Part shown: positions 1 through 8,900 of the stretch, piece after piece
Layout: each line of letters opens with the position of its first letter
How positions within the stretch are numbered: the stretch's first letter is position 1
Source: CAG-791 sp963593905
GTDB taxonomy: Bacteria; Bacillota; Clostridia; Lachnospirales; Lachnospiraceae
Assembly: GCA_963593905.1 (NCBI GenBank)
Contig: CAVBBL010000013.1
Span: 1 to 64,000, forward strand
Direction: 5' to 3'
Length of the DNA stretch: 64,000 nucleotides
Made by a program: the position numbers and the translations under genes
The notes under the pieces: model-generated
Told to the model about the DNA's origin: nothing
What the model saw: the letters and a program-made list of their open reading frames with translations, nothing else
The model's database searches: none

Positions 1-29
1 AGAGCGCACACTATAGGCCCGCCTGTCTG

Positions 30-160
30 AGCATCCCCGCATCAGGCGGGGATGCTAGTTAAGGGCCGGCCATCCGCAGGCGAGAGGCAAACCATAGCAA
101 AACGGCGCAAAGTGCATGGTGCGAGACATCTGCCGCGCCCCGGAGCATGGCCGGGAAATC
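30..160. other. structured GC-rich segment, probable RNA 3' part
   Basis: The segment holds a perfect 11-bp stem (30-40 with 46-56, loop ATCAG) followed by a larger nested structure. CCGGCCAT at 66-73 pairs with ATGGCCGG at 147-154, and GGCGC near 103 pairs with GCGCC at 135-139. No open reading frame of note crosses it and base composition changes sharply to AT-rich after 160. There is no T-run after the first stem. I could not match it to a riboswitch or housekeeping RNA; the window start may cut it. Confidence 0.35.
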
Positions 161-297
161 GGAATGTTGAATATATCATGATATTTCATAACATATCGTT
201 GGTTATAATTTAGTTAAAGTCCTATCTGACATATACATAAAAATAAAACATGTTAGGTAAAACCAAGGTAAAACCGCCTTGTATTCCCCGAAAATAC

Positions 298-326
298 TTG
301 CTTTTGGGACAAAACAGTGTTAATAT
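298..326 (+). promoter_or_regulatory. sigma-A promoter of the rimP-infB operon
   Basis: A -35 box TTGCTT (298-303) and a -10 box TAATAT (321-326) are separated by exactly 17 bp. The predicted start, near 333, lies just upstream of the hairpin at 351-378 and about 105 bp before rimP. This is the only good promoter-like pair seen ahead of the cluster, so it probably drives rimP through at least infB-rbfA. Confidence 0.6.
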
Positions 327-350
327 GTCATGGTAAACGTAGGGATGATG

Positions 351-378
351 AAAGTGGACTGGCGAAGTCCACTTTTTC
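351..378 (+). terminator. rimP leader hairpin, attenuator-like
   Basis: A perfect 10-bp stem, AAAGTGGACT (351-360) with AGTCCACTTT (366-375), is followed by T residues, so it looks like an intrinsic terminator. It sits between the promoter at 298-326 and rimP. Rfam lists a rimP-leader motif of this kind in Firmicutes (established knowledge; family match not computed). Placement suggests premature termination control of the operon. Confidence 0.65.
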
Positions 379-438
379 TATGCCCGAAAATAGAAATGAT
401 GAATAAAGCACAGATAAGAGAAACCAAGAGGAAAATAC

Positions 439-942
439 ATGGGAGAACAGGGTAATAAGAAGACTGCATCCTCCAAAAAGGGCGGCTACGCCCAGAAGGC
501 AGAGGAATTGCTGATGCCCATCGCACAGGCACACGGCGTGCGGATTTACGATGTGGATTATATTAAAGAGGGGGGCGATTATTACCTTCGCGCCTATATC
601 GACAAGGATGGCGGCGTTACCATCGATGACTGCGTAGAGGTCAGCAGAGCGTTCTCCGATGTGCTGGATCAGGAAGACATCATTCCGGATGCTTATGTGC
701 TGGAAGTATCCAGCCCCGGACTCGGCCGGGCTCTGACCAAGGACAGACATCTGCAGTATAGCCTGGGAGAACAGGTGGAATTAAAGCTCTACAAGCCTTT
801 GGAGCCTAAGGGAAGTAAAGAATTTGCAGGAGAGTTGGAGAGTTTCGACGGCGAGCAGGTGACGATCATCCTGGAGGATGGCAGTCAGCAGAGCTTTGTG
901 CGTAAGAATATCGCTATGCTGCGTTTGGCACTGGACTTTTGA
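439..942 (+). CDS. rimP: ribosome maturation factor RimP
   Basis: This 167-residue protein is of normal RimP length. RimP binds the pre-30S subunit and assists its late assembly. The N-terminal alpha/beta domain carries the family pattern of an early AQAHGVRIYDVDY strand and the GGDYYLRAYIDKDGGVTIDDC stretch, and the YVLEVSSPGLGR loop near residue 90 is typical. The C-terminal half forms the Sm-like barrel with the FVRKNIAMLRL end. AGAGGAAA lies just upstream of the ATG. It is the first gene of the rimP-nusA-infB cluster, the standard order in Firmicutes. Confidence 0.95.
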   Translation: MGEQGNKKTASSKKGGYAQKAEELLMPIAQAHGVRIYDVDYIKEGGDYYLRAYIDKDGGVTIDDCVEVSRAFSDVLDQEDIIPDAYVLEVSSPGLGRALTKDRHLQYSLGEQVELKLYKPLEPKGSKEFAGELESFDGEQVTIILEDGSQQSFVRKNIAMLRLALDF

Positions 943-1034
943 TCCTGTCAGCATTTCATTCAGACATCGGTATACAGTCACAGAAATACGTCCGGCAAAG
1001 AGCCGGCACCAAAGAAAGGAGCACGTAGGCAAAG

Positions 1035-2315
1035 ATGAATAAGGATCTCAAGGAAGCTTTGGATGCACTGGAAAAAGAGAAAAATATCAGTAAGGATACT
1101 CTTTTTGAGGCTATTGAGAATGCACTGCTGACAGCTTGTAAGAATAATTATGGCAAGGCAGATAATATAACAGTAGAGATAGACCGAAACAGCTGCGAGT
1201 TCGGATGCTACGCAGAAAAGACAGTAGTAGCGACACCGGAGGACGTGGAGGATGATCTGTTGGAGATATCTCTGCAGGATGCCAAGGAGTGGAAGCGCAC
1301 AGCTGCCGTGGGAGATGTGGTGCGAGTAAAGATCAACAGCCAGTCCTTTGGTCGTATTGCTACCCAGATCGCTAAAAACGTATTGCTGCAGAAAATCCGT
1401 GAGGAAGACCGCAGAGCCGTTTACTCCGAGTATTATGAGAAGCAGAAAGATATCGTCACCGGTATCGTACAGCGCAATATGGGCAAGAGCATCACAGTAA
1501 ACCTCGGCAAGGCAGACGGTGTCCTCAGTGAGAAGGAGCAGGTGCCCGGCGAAGTGCTTCGTCCTACAGAGCGCATCAAGGTCTACATCCTGGAAGTCAA
1601 GGAGACACCTAAGGGTCCCCGTATCATGGTGAGCCGTACCCATCCGGAATTGGTCAAGAGACTCTTCGAGCAGGAAGTTACGGAGATTCACGACGGTACC
1701 GTAGAAATCATGAGCATCGCCAGAGAAGCCGGCAGCCGTACCAAGATTGCAGTGTGCAGCAACGATCCCAATGTGGATCCGGTGGGTGCCTGCGTAGGTA
1801 TGAACGGCGCCCGTGTAAATAATATCGTGGAAGAATTAAACGGTGAGAAGATCGACATCGTGAACTGGGACGAGAATCCTGGCAATTTCATCCAGAATGC
1901 TCTTTCTCCGGCAAAGATCGTTGCGGTCTTTGCTGATCCGGAAGAGAAGACCGCCAAGGTAGTCGTGCCGGATTATCAGTTGTCTCTGGCAATCGGACGG
2001 GAAGGACAGAATGCCCGTCTGGCAGCCCGCCTCACCGGCTACAAGATCGATATCAAGAGCGAGACACAGGCAAAGGATGCGCCCGGTTTCCGCTACGAAG
2101 ACTATCTGGACGACGAATATGACGAGGACGAGGAATATGCTGACGAGGATGAGGCATATGAGGAGGATGCAGCCGAAGACGCTGAGGAGCTTGAGGATGC
2201 AGTAGAGGACGATGTGCAGGAAGCTGCTGCGTCTGAAGAAGATCCTGAAGAAAATGCAGAGGATGCAGCACAGGAAGATACAGAGGAAGAAGTACAGGAA
2301 GACGAGGAAGCTTAA
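1035..2315 (+). CDS. nusA: transcription termination/antitermination factor NusA
   Basis: NusA binds RNA polymerase and nascent RNA to control pausing, termination and antitermination. The 426 residues show the N-terminal polymerase-binding domain (about 1-125), an S1 domain (about 130-200) and two KH domains, with CVGMNGARV near residue 257 and IGREGQNARLAARLTGYKIDI near 325-345. The last 70 residues are an almost continuous Asp/Glu tail instead of the C-terminal repeats of proteobacterial NusA; acidic tails of this kind occur in Clostridia. AGAAAGGAG lies 14 nt upstream of the ATG, a rather long spacing. It follows rimP by 92 bp. Confidence 0.96.
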   Translation: MNKDLKEALDALEKEKNISKDTLFEAIENALLTACKNNYGKADNITVEIDRNSCEFGCYAEKTVVATPEDVEDDLLEISLQDAKEWKRTAAVGDVVRVKINSQSFGRIATQIAKNVLLQKIREEDRRAVYSEYYEKQKDIVTGIVQRNMGKSITVNLGKADGVLSEKEQVPGEVLRPTERIKVYILEVKETPKGPRIMVSRTHPELVKRLFEQEVTEIHDGTVEIMSIAREAGSRTKIAVCSNDPNVDPVGACVGMNGARVNNIVEELNGEKIDIVNWDENPGNFIQNALSPAKIVAVFADPEEKTAKVVVPDYQLSLAIGREGQNARLAARLTGYKIDIKSETQAKDAPGFRYEDYLDDEYDEDEEYADEDEAYEEDAAEDAEELEDAVEDDVQEAAASEEDPEENAEDAAQEDTEEEVQEDEEA

Positions 2316-2408
2316 ACAGGATTTTTCCATAATCCTGTCATTGTGCCGGCAGCACAGAGTGTTCAAGATGCCGCTGCAGACAGTGGCATAGGGAGGTAAA
2401 GAAGCAGC

Positions 2409-2729
2409 ATGCCGAAAAAGATTCCGATGCGCCAATGCGTTGGCTGCGGAGAGATGAAAGAAAAAAAGAGTCTGGTGCGGATTATCCGTTCTCCGGAGGG
2501 AGAAATCTCTCTGGATACCACAGGACGGGCCAACGGACGGGGCGCCTATCTATGCAGGAATGTTGCATGCCTGCAGTTGGCAGAAAAGAAAAAGGCGTTA
2601 AACCGTGCCTATGGCATGAATGTGCCGTCGGAAATCTATCGGTCATTGGAGAAGAGCCTGGCAGGGGCATCTCCTCATGCCTCTCCGCATACGGAGCAGG
2701 CCGGGAAGGAGGCTGACGATGAAGGATAG
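2409..2729 (+). CDS. rnpM: RNase P modulator RnpM (YlxR family)
   Basis: This 106-residue basic protein carries the YlxR hallmark MRQCVGCGE at the N-terminus, then VRIIRSP and the TGRANGRGAYLCRN signature near residues 39-52. YlxR proteins are small RNA-binding proteins encoded between nusA and infB; in Bacillus the protein was renamed RnpM because it modulates RNase P (family knowledge). The C-terminal 20 residues are a variable hydrophilic tail. Its last 11 bases overlap the next gene, so the two are probably translationally coupled. Confidence 0.92.
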   Translation: MPKKIPMRQCVGCGEMKEKKSLVRIIRSPEGEISLDTTGRANGRGAYLCRNVACLQLAEKKKALNRAYGMNVPSEIYRSLEKSLAGASPHASPHTEQAGKEADDEG

Positions 2730-3060
2730 AGTATTATCGCTTCTGGGATTGGCAGCCAAGGCAGGTAAGATAGAAAGTGGTAATTTTGCTGCAGAAAAGG
2801 CAGTTAAAGGCTTTCGGGCTTATCTGGTGATCCTGGCAGAGGATGCACAGAAGAATACAGAGAAAAGCTTTGGAAATATGTGTTCCTTTTATGAGGTGCC
2901 GCTGCGGCATCATGGGACAAAAGAGTCACTGGGCAATGCGATCGGCAAGGAGTACCGATCCTGTGTGGCAGTGACGGACAAAGGGTTTGCGGAGAGTATG
3001 ATAAAGCTGCTTGGCAGCGAGGAAGAAAGAGGTTGCAATGGCGAAAACGAAAATCAGTGA
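2719..3060 (+). CDS. L7Ae/L30e-family ribosomal-type protein (YlxQ)
   Basis: The ATG at 2719 gives 113 residues beginning MKDRVLSLLGLAAKAGK, the standard YlxQ start. The family binds kink-turn RNA and is related to L7Ae and L30e. The core pattern of alternating strands with LVILAEDAQKNTEK around residues 36-49 is present. An earlier in-frame start at 2620 would add residues that lie inside rnpM in another frame, so I reject it. It overlaps rnpM by 11 bp and infB by 23 bp, indicating a tightly coupled operon. Confidence 0.88.
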   Translation: MKDRVLSLLGLAAKAGKIESGNFAAEKAVKGFRAYLVILAEDAQKNTEKSFGNMCSFYEVPLRHHGTKESLGNAIGKEYRSCVAVTDKGFAESMIKLLGSEEERGCNGENENQ

Positions 3061-6000
3061 ACTGGAAAAGATGTATGGAGCAGATCGGAAGGAAATCATT
3101 GCATTTCTGAATGAAAAGGGAATCGAGGCCAAGACTGCCAGCAGCAGCGTAGACGAGGAAGCAGCAGCAATGGTAGAAAAGAAGTTCGGTAAGAAAGCAG
3201 CAGATACAGAAGCTGCAAAGAAGCCGGCAGCAGAGAAGGCGGAAAAAACGGATAAAGTGGAAAAAACAGAAAAGACAGAGAAAAATGAAAAGACCGGGGC
3301 TGCAAAGCCGGCAGCAGAAAAGAGCGCTGCACCCAAAAAGAAAAAGATCATTATCGTGACCAACGGCTCACAGGGACATGCTACATCGGGCGGCCGCACC
3401 GGAGCCTACAGCACCGGCAGCAATGCAGGTGCTGGCAGCAATACAGGTTCCTCCAGAGGAGCAAGACCGCAGCAGCAGCGCCCTGCAAAGCGTGAAAATA
3501 ACCGAGATAATAACAGAAACAACGGCGGACGCATGGCTGCACAGACCATGTATCATCCTATTAAGCCTTTGACAGCTCCTTCTCAGATGGATCTGGATTA
3601 TCACAAGCCGATTCCGAAGTCCACCCAGCCAAAGCCCAAGACAGAGCCGAAGACAGAGGAAAAGGTGCAGGAGAGCGCAGTGCAGAGCGCAGTACAGGAA
3701 GCTGCTAAGAGTGCAGCACAGACGGCATCGGCAGAGACAGTAGCAAGGAATGATGCAGCCCCTGTTGTCTCCATGGCATCAACTCCCGTAGTGAATGCAC
3801 AGCAGGATACGCAGGCACAGTCTGCAACTGCTCCTCAGGGAAATGCCGCTCAGACACAGCCTTCGCAGAACGATGCGGCAAGCACAGCACCCGTCAGTGA
3901 GGAAAGAAACGGCGCTGTCAGAGAACATCGGGACAGCAGAGCGACCGAGCAGAGAAGAAATACAGGAGACGCCCAGAGAAGCAACAACTACGGTGAGCGA
4001 AGCCAGGGCAGCTACAATAATAATCGCGGCGGCCAGGGCAGCTATGGTCAGAACAGACAGGGCCAGAACGGTCAGGGCAGCTACAATAATAATCGCGGCG
4101 GCCAGGGCGGTTATGGCCAGAACAGACAGGGCCAGAACGGTCAGGGCGGCTATAACAATCGCGGCGGCCAGGGCGGCTACGGTCAGAACAGACAGGGCCA
4201 GAGCGGTCAGGGCAGTTACAACAATCGCGGCGGCCAGGGCGGCTATGGGCAGAGCAGACCCGGCCAGGGCGGCTTTAATAACAATCGCGGCGGCCAGGGC
4301 GGCTTCGGTCAGGGAAGACCCGGTCAGGGCGGTTCCCGTCCGGGCTTTGGCGGCGACCGCAATCGCAGAAATGCAGGCCCCGGAAGGCCGGCACAGACTG
4401 GCAATGAGCCTTTTGTAAAGGATGCAGAGAAGCATCGGGATGAAAATCGCCGGAAACAGAACCAGGAGAGAGATAAGCGCTCCAAGAAGGATCTGATTTA
4501 CACCGACGAGGAGAACGGCAGAAAGAATCGTCCCGGCCGCTTCATTAAGCCGGAAAAGAAGGAAGAGGCACCGGAAGAAGAAAAGATCAAGGTGATCGCA
4601 CTGCCTGAAAAGCTCACCATCCGTGAGTTGGCAGAAAAGATGCATATGCAGCCCGCAGAGATCATCAAAAAGCTTTTCCTGCAGGGGCAGGTGATGACAG
4701 TAAACAGCGAGCTGACCTTCGAAGAAGCTGAAAATATCGCCATTGAGTACGAAATTATGTGCGAGAAGGAAGAAAAGGTAGACGTGATCGAGGAACTGCT
4801 CAAGGAAGAAGAGGAGCAGGAAGAGAACCTTGTATCCCGTCCTCCGGTCATTTGCGTCATGGGTCACGTTGACCACGGCAAGACCTCCCTTTTGGATGCT
4901 ATCCGTAAGACCAATGTCACCGATAAGGAAGCAGGCGGTATCACACAGCACATCGGTGCTTATACCGTAAAGGCCAATGATCGTCCCATTACATTCCTGG
5001 ATACGCCCGGACATGAAGCTTTCACTGCTATGCGTATGCGCGGTGCCAATTCCACAGATATCGCTGTATTGGTGGTCGCTGCCGACGACGGCGTAATGCC
5101 GCAGACTGTAGAGGCAATCAATCATGCCAAGGCAGCAGGCATCGAGATCATCGTTGCTGTTAACAAGATCGATAAACCCAATGCCAATATTGACAGAGTA
5201 AAGCAGGAACTGACCGAGTATGAGCTGGTAGCCACCGACTGGGGCGGATCCACCGAGTTTGTTCCCGTATCGGCCAAGACCGGCGAGGGCATCGAGGATC
5301 TTTTGGAGACCATCCTTTTGACGGCGGATATTCTGGAACTGAAGGCTAATCCCAACCGCCGTGCAAGAGGTCTTGTATTGGAGGCAAAGCTGGATAAGGG
5401 CAGAGGTCCTGTGGCAAATATCCTCGTACAGAAGGGCACCCTGCATGTGGGAGATTTTATTTCCGCAGGAGAGAGCTCTGGTAAGGTTCGTGCCATGGTG
5501 GATGACAAGGGCAGACGTGTCAAGGAAGTCGGACCTTCCATGCCGGCTGAGATTCTGGGTCTTTCCAGCGTGCCCAGCGCAGGTGAGGTCATCCTGGCCC
5601 ATGATGACGACAAGACCGCTAAATCCTATGCAGCTACCTACAAGACGCAGCATAAGGAAACCTTGATTGAGGAGACCAGAATGCGCATGAGTCTGGATGA
5701 TCTCTTCACCCAGATGAAGGAAGGCAACCTGAAAGAGTTCGATATCATTATCAAGGCAGATGTGCAGGGCAGTGTAGAAGCGTTAAAGCAGAGCCTTCTG
5801 AAGCTGTCCAATGAGGAAGTCGTGGTAAAGGTTATTCACGGTGGTGTCGGTGCCATCAATGAGTCCGATGTGACACTGGCCTCCGCTTCCAATGCGATCA
5901 TTATCGGCTTCAATGTGCGTCCTGACGCCACTGCAAAGGCTATGGCAGAGCACGAAGGTGTAGATCTGCGTCTGTATAAGGTCATTTACCAGGCTATCGA

Positions 6001-6340
6001 TGATGTGGAGGCAGCACTGAAGGGCATGCGTGCACCTGTTTACGAGGAGAAGGTCATCGGTCATGCGGAGGTTCGTCAGATCTTCAAGGCATCTCAGGTG
6101 GGCAACATTGCCGGTTCCTTCGTATTGGACGGTGTCTTCAAGAGAGGCTGTCAGATCCGCATCCGCAGAGGAGAAGAGCAGATTTACGAGGGCGCACTGG
6201 CATCCTTAAAGCGTTTCAAGGACGATGTGAAGGAAGTAAAGGAAGGCTACGAATGCGGTCTGGTATTCGAGGGCTTTGACAAGATGCAGGAGCTTGATAT
6301 CGTCGAGGCTTATGAGATGGTAGAGGTACCGAGAACATGA
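3038..6340 (+). CDS. infB: translation initiation factor IF-2
   Basis: IF-2 is the GTPase that brings initiator tRNA to the 30S subunit. The ATG at 3038, with GAAAGAGG upstream, fits better than a TTG at 3011 and gives 1100 residues. An IF2-N helix bundle lies at about 1-50, followed by a Lys/Ala/Glu-rich linker, a Gly/Asn/Arg/Gln repeat region (about 320-440) and a second IF2-N module (about 528-575). The G domain has GHVDHGKTS near 609, DTPGHE near 655 and NKID near 709. Beta-barrel, C1 and C2 domains complete it. The low-complexity linker makes the protein unusually long. Confidence 0.97.
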   Translation: MAKTKISELEKMYGADRKEIIAFLNEKGIEAKTASSSVDEEAAAMVEKKFGKKAADTEAAKKPAAEKAEKTDKVEKTEKTEKNEKTGAAKPAAEKSAAPKKKKIIIVTNGSQGHATSGGRTGAYSTGSNAGAGSNTGSSRGARPQQQRPAKRENNRDNNRNNGGRMAAQTMYHPIKPLTAPSQMDLDYHKPIPKSTQPKPKTEPKTEEKVQESAVQSAVQEAAKSAAQTASAETVARNDAAPVVSMASTPVVNAQQDTQAQSATAPQGNAAQTQPSQNDAASTAPVSEERNGAVREHRDSRATEQRRNTGDAQRSNNYGERSQGSYNNNRGGQGSYGQNRQGQNGQGSYNNNRGGQGGYGQNRQGQNGQGGYNNRGGQGGYGQNRQGQSGQGSYNNRGGQGGYGQSRPGQGGFNNNRGGQGGFGQGRPGQGGSRPGFGGDRNRRNAGPGRPAQTGNEPFVKDAEKHRDENRRKQNQERDKRSKKDLIYTDEENGRKNRPGRFIKPEKKEEAPEEEKIKVIALPEKLTIRELAEKMHMQPAEIIKKLFLQGQVMTVNSELTFEEAENIAIEYEIMCEKEEKVDVIEELLKEEEEQEENLVSRPPVICVMGHVDHGKTSLLDAIRKTNVTDKEAGGITQHIGAYTVKANDRPITFLDTPGHEAFTAMRMRGANSTDIAVLVVAADDGVMPQTVEAINHAKAAGIEIIVAVNKIDKPNANIDRVKQELTEYELVATDWGGSTEFVPVSAKTGEGIEDLLETILLTADILELKANPNRRARGLVLEAKLDKGRGPVANILVQKGTLHVGDFISAGESSGKVRAMVDDKGRRVKEVGPSMPAEILGLSSVPSAGEVILAHDDDKTAKSYAATYKTQHKETLIEETRMRMSLDDLFTQMKEGNLKEFDIIIKADVQGSVEALKQSLLKLSNEEVVVKVIHGGVGAINESDVTLASASNAIIIGFNVRPDATAKAMAEHEGVDLRLYKVIYQAIDDVEAALKGMRAPVYEEKVIGHAEVRQIFKASQVGNIAGSFVLDGVFKRGCQIRIRRGEEQIYEGALASLKRFKDDVKEVKEGYECGLVFEGFDKMQELDIVEAYEMVEVPRT
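4003..4345 (+). repeat. in-frame tandem repeat encoding RGG/YGQ-type low-complexity region of IF-2
   Basis: About five tandem units of roughly 60-72 bp encode variants of YNNNRGGQGGYGQNRQGQ. The third base varies between units while the amino acid pattern is kept, which argues for selection on the protein. The last units change to GGFGQGRPGQGG. The array lies in the linker between the two IF2-N modules. Confidence 0.85.
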
Positions 6341-6789
6341 GAAAAAACAGTGTGAAGAACCGCCGCATCAACGATGAAGTGCAGCGGGCACTGGCAGAGA
6401 TCATCAGTCGGGAGCTGAAGGATCCCAGAGTAGACAAGCTGGCCAGTGTCATGCAGGCAGAGGTGGCGCCGGATTTAAAGACATGCAAGGTCTGGATCAG
6501 CGTTTATGCAGGAGGAGATGCGGGAAAGAAGACCATCGAGGGACTGCGCAGTGCGGAAGGCTTTATCCGCAGTGCGCTGGCTAAAAAGGTCAATTTGCGC
6601 AATACCCCGGAGCTGCGCTTTATCCTGGATGATTCCATCGCCTATGGCGTGGCTATGAGCCATAAGATCGATGTGGTTTCTGCTGCTGACAGAGCAGCAG
6701 AAATCGCCAGAGGCGAGGAACCACAGGGAGAGGAACCTCCGGCAGAGGATGAACTTTTCGAGGACGAAGAGGGGACCGACGAAGAGTAG
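6337..6789 (+). CDS. rbfA: 30S ribosome-binding factor RbfA
   Basis: RbfA is a cold-shock-associated KH-fold protein needed for 16S 5' end maturation and 30S assembly. The 150-residue protein starts NSVKNRRINDEVQRALAEII, contains KDPRV near residue 30 and the beta-strand region KTCKVWISVY, and has the usual LRFILDDSI element near residue 90. The C-terminal 30 residues are acidic and probably disordered. The ATG overlaps the infB stop (ATGA), indicating translational coupling. Confidence 0.95.
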   Translation: MRKNSVKNRRINDEVQRALAEIISRELKDPRVDKLASVMQAEVAPDLKTCKVWISVYAGGDAGKKTIEGLRSAEGFIRSALAKKVNLRNTPELRFILDDSIAYGVAMSHKIDVVSAADRAAEIARGEEPQGEEPPAEDELFEDEEGTDEE

Positions 6790-6897
6790 GGAGCACCTTA
6801 AACAGAAAGATAATAAGACGGCAAGGGGTGAATATCAGGAATCCGGGAAGTCAGAAGGCAAAGCGGATTTCCTGGGCGCACTTGGCTGTGGGCATGC

Positions 6898-6933
6898 GAA
6901 CCGGTATCACTCTGCAGAGAAAGATACCGGTTC
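6898..6933 (+). other. perfect inverted repeat between rbfA and nrnA
   Basis: GAACCGGTATC (6898-6908) is exactly complementary to GATACCGGTTC (6923-6933), an 11-bp stem with a 14-nt loop. No T-run follows, so it is not a standard terminator. It lies 32 bp before nrnA in a 175-bp gap and may be an RNA stability or processing hairpin. Confidence 0.45.
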
Positions 6934-6964
6934 CTTGCGCTTTACAGGTGCAGAGAGGAGGAGT

Positions 6965-7921
6965 ATGAATTTAGCAGAAGAATTAAAAACAGCAAAAACC
7001 ATAGCCCTCAGCGGCCATGAGCACCCGGATGGGGATTGCATCGGTGCTTGCATGGGTACTTACTTATATTTGACGAAACTGATGCCGAAAGCAAGAATAG
7101 ATGTTTTTCTGGAAGATTTTTCCGATGCCATAAGGGAATATATGCCCGCAGTAGAGCAGATTCGCTTTGACTATCAGACAGACGTGGAGCAATATGACGC
7201 CTTCATTGCATTCGATACCACGGCAGATCGGCTGGGAAAGGCAAAGCCCTTCTTTGATAAGGCAGTAAAAAAGATCAATATTGACCATCATGTGACCAAT
7301 TCCGGCGACGGAGATGTGAACGAAGTAGATCCCAGGGCCAGCAGCACCTGTGAGATGGTATGCCGTTTGCTGGACCGCAGTCTCATGGATGAACCTATTG
7401 CCAGAGCACTCTATATCGGCATGATGACGGATACCGGCGTCTTTAAGTATTCCAATACGACTCAGGAGACCATGACCACCGCCGGTGAGTTGATTTCCTA
7501 TGGCTTTGATTTCACACAAATCATCAACGCTATCTTTTATGAAAAGACCTATTGGCAGACGCAGATCATGGGGCGTGCACTTTTAGAGAGCATTCGCTTT
7601 ATGGATGGGCAGTGTGTGGTCAGTGTCATTGAGCGAAAAACCATGGATTTCTATCAGGTGACCGCAAAGGATCTGGAAGGAATCGCCAGTCAGCTTAAGC
7701 TGATCAAGGGCGTAAAGTGTGCTATCTTTATGTATCAGGTAGCACCCCTGACTTATAAAGTGAGTCTTCGTTCCGACGGCAGCGTGGATGTAGCGGCAGT
7801 AGCTAAGTTTTACGGGGGCGGCGGTCATATGCGGGCAGCGGGATTTACAGCATCTGCGCCTTATCACGATATTATCAATAATCTCTCCGAGAGCATTGAT
7901 ATGCAGTTAAAGAAAGGTTAA
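6965..7921 (+). CDS. nrnA: bifunctional oligoribonuclease/PAP phosphatase NrnA (DHH family)
   Basis: NrnA degrades nanoRNAs and dephosphorylates 3'-phosphoadenosine-5'-phosphate. The 318-residue frame from the ATG at 6965 (AGAGAGGAGG just upstream) shows the DHH motifs: GHEHPDGD near residue 17, an Asp in FIAFDTTAD near 82 and INIDHHVTN near 105. The C-terminal DHHA1 motif GGGGHMRAAG lies near 287. Metal-binding residues appear intact. Its place between rbfA and truB is the usual one in Firmicutes. The frame is open far upstream, but the ribosome binding site decides this start. Confidence 0.93.
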   Translation: MNLAEELKTAKTIALSGHEHPDGDCIGACMGTYLYLTKLMPKARIDVFLEDFSDAIREYMPAVEQIRFDYQTDVEQYDAFIAFDTTADRLGKAKPFFDKAVKKINIDHHVTNSGDGDVNEVDPRASSTCEMVCRLLDRSLMDEPIARALYIGMMTDTGVFKYSNTTQETMTTAGELISYGFDFTQIINAIFYEKTYWQTQIMGRALLESIRFMDGQCVVSVIERKTMDFYQVTAKDLEGIASQLKLIKGVKCAIFMYQVAPLTYKVSLRSDGSVDVAAVAKFYGGGGHMRAAGFTASAPYHDIINNLSESIDMQLKKG

Positions 7922-7933
7922 AAGTTTCAGACA

Positions 7934-8896
7934 ATGCTTGACGGAATGCTGACAGTATACAAGGAGGCCGGCTTTACCTCCAATGATGTGGTGGCAAAGC
8001 TCCGGGGGATTTTGCGGCAGAAAAAAATCGGCCATACCGGAACTTTGGATCCGGATGCAACCGGTGTTTTGCCGGTATGCCTCGGCAAGGGAACGAAGCT
8101 GTGTGATCTCATAGCTGATCGGGATAAGGAATATGTGGCGGTGCTCCACCTGGGTGTAGAGACAGACACGCAGGATATGAGTGGTCAGATTTTGGCACAG
8201 AGGTCGGCACAGGAAGTGAAAGAAACCGTTACAGAGGAAATGATTCGCAGCCGGGCAGCCTTTTTTCTGGGAACCTATGCGCAGATTCCGCCTATGTATT
8301 CTGCACTCAAAGTAAACGGCAAAAAACTCTATGAACTGGCAAGAGCAGGACAGACCGTAGAGAGAAAGGCCAGAGAAGTACAAATCTATGAGCTGGAGAT
8401 TCTGGAGATCGATTTGCCCCTTGTCAAGATGAGAGTACGATGCTCCAAGGGTACCTATATCAGGACATTATGCCACGACCTGGGACAAAAGCTTGGAGTG
8501 GGTGGCGCCATGGAGAGCCTGCTTCGCACCAGAGTGGGGAATTTCCTTTTACAGGATGCCCTGACCGTGGGACAGATTGAGGCTATCGCCAGGGGAGAAG
8601 AGCAGAATCCGGGAGAGGAAGACAGGCAGGCACGCATCAGACCATATGTGCAGCCTGTTGAGAGCTTTTTCGATGACGCAGTGGCGCTTAAAGTTACAGA
8701 GCAGGGACAGCGTTTTCTGGATAACGGCAATGCACTGCGTCTATCGCAGGTGACCGATCTGGAAAAGGATACTGAGAAATTGCCGCCGCTTAGGACACAG
8801 GAACGGGTACGCATCTATGCCCAGGACGGCGCCTTTCGCGGCCTTTATCGCTTTGATCAGGAAAAGGGCATGCTGGTGGTGGAAAAAATGTTCTGA
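7934..8896 (+). CDS. truB: tRNA pseudouridine(55) synthase TruB
   Basis: TruB makes pseudouridine 55 in the T-loop of elongator tRNAs. The 320-residue protein begins MLDGMLTVYKEAGFTSNDVV, and the catalytic motif HTGTLDPDATGVLP near residues 35-48 contains the active-site Asp. The YAQIPPMYSALKVNGKKLYELAR block near 113 and the RCSKGTYIRTL block near 170 are canonical. AAAGG at about 7914 is a weak, distant ribosome binding site; an ATG at 7946 is an alternative. It follows nrnA by 12 bp. Confidence 0.95.
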   Translation: MLDGMLTVYKEAGFTSNDVVAKLRGILRQKKIGHTGTLDPDATGVLPVCLGKGTKLCDLIADRDKEYVAVLHLGVETDTQDMSGQILAQRSAQEVKETVTEEMIRSRAAFFLGTYAQIPPMYSALKVNGKKLYELARAGQTVERKAREVQIYELEILEIDLPLVKMRVRCSKGTYIRTLCHDLGQKLGVGGAMESLLRTRVGNFLLQDALTVGQIEAIARGEEQNPGEEDRQARIRPYVQPVESFFDDAVALKVTEQGQRFLDNGNALRLSQVTDLEKDTEKLPPLRTQERVRIYAQDGAFRGLYRFDQEKGMLVVEKMF

Positions 8897-8900
8897 GAAC

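Noticed and set aside
4003..4345. CRISPR-like regular repeats
   Set aside because: The repeats are in frame inside infB, have no unique spacers and vary at third codon positions.
3779..5653. 624-codon open frame on the minus strand opposite infB
   Set aside because: It is a mirror of the infB codon bias; the translation is low-complexity and without motifs, while the plus strand encodes a clear IF-2.
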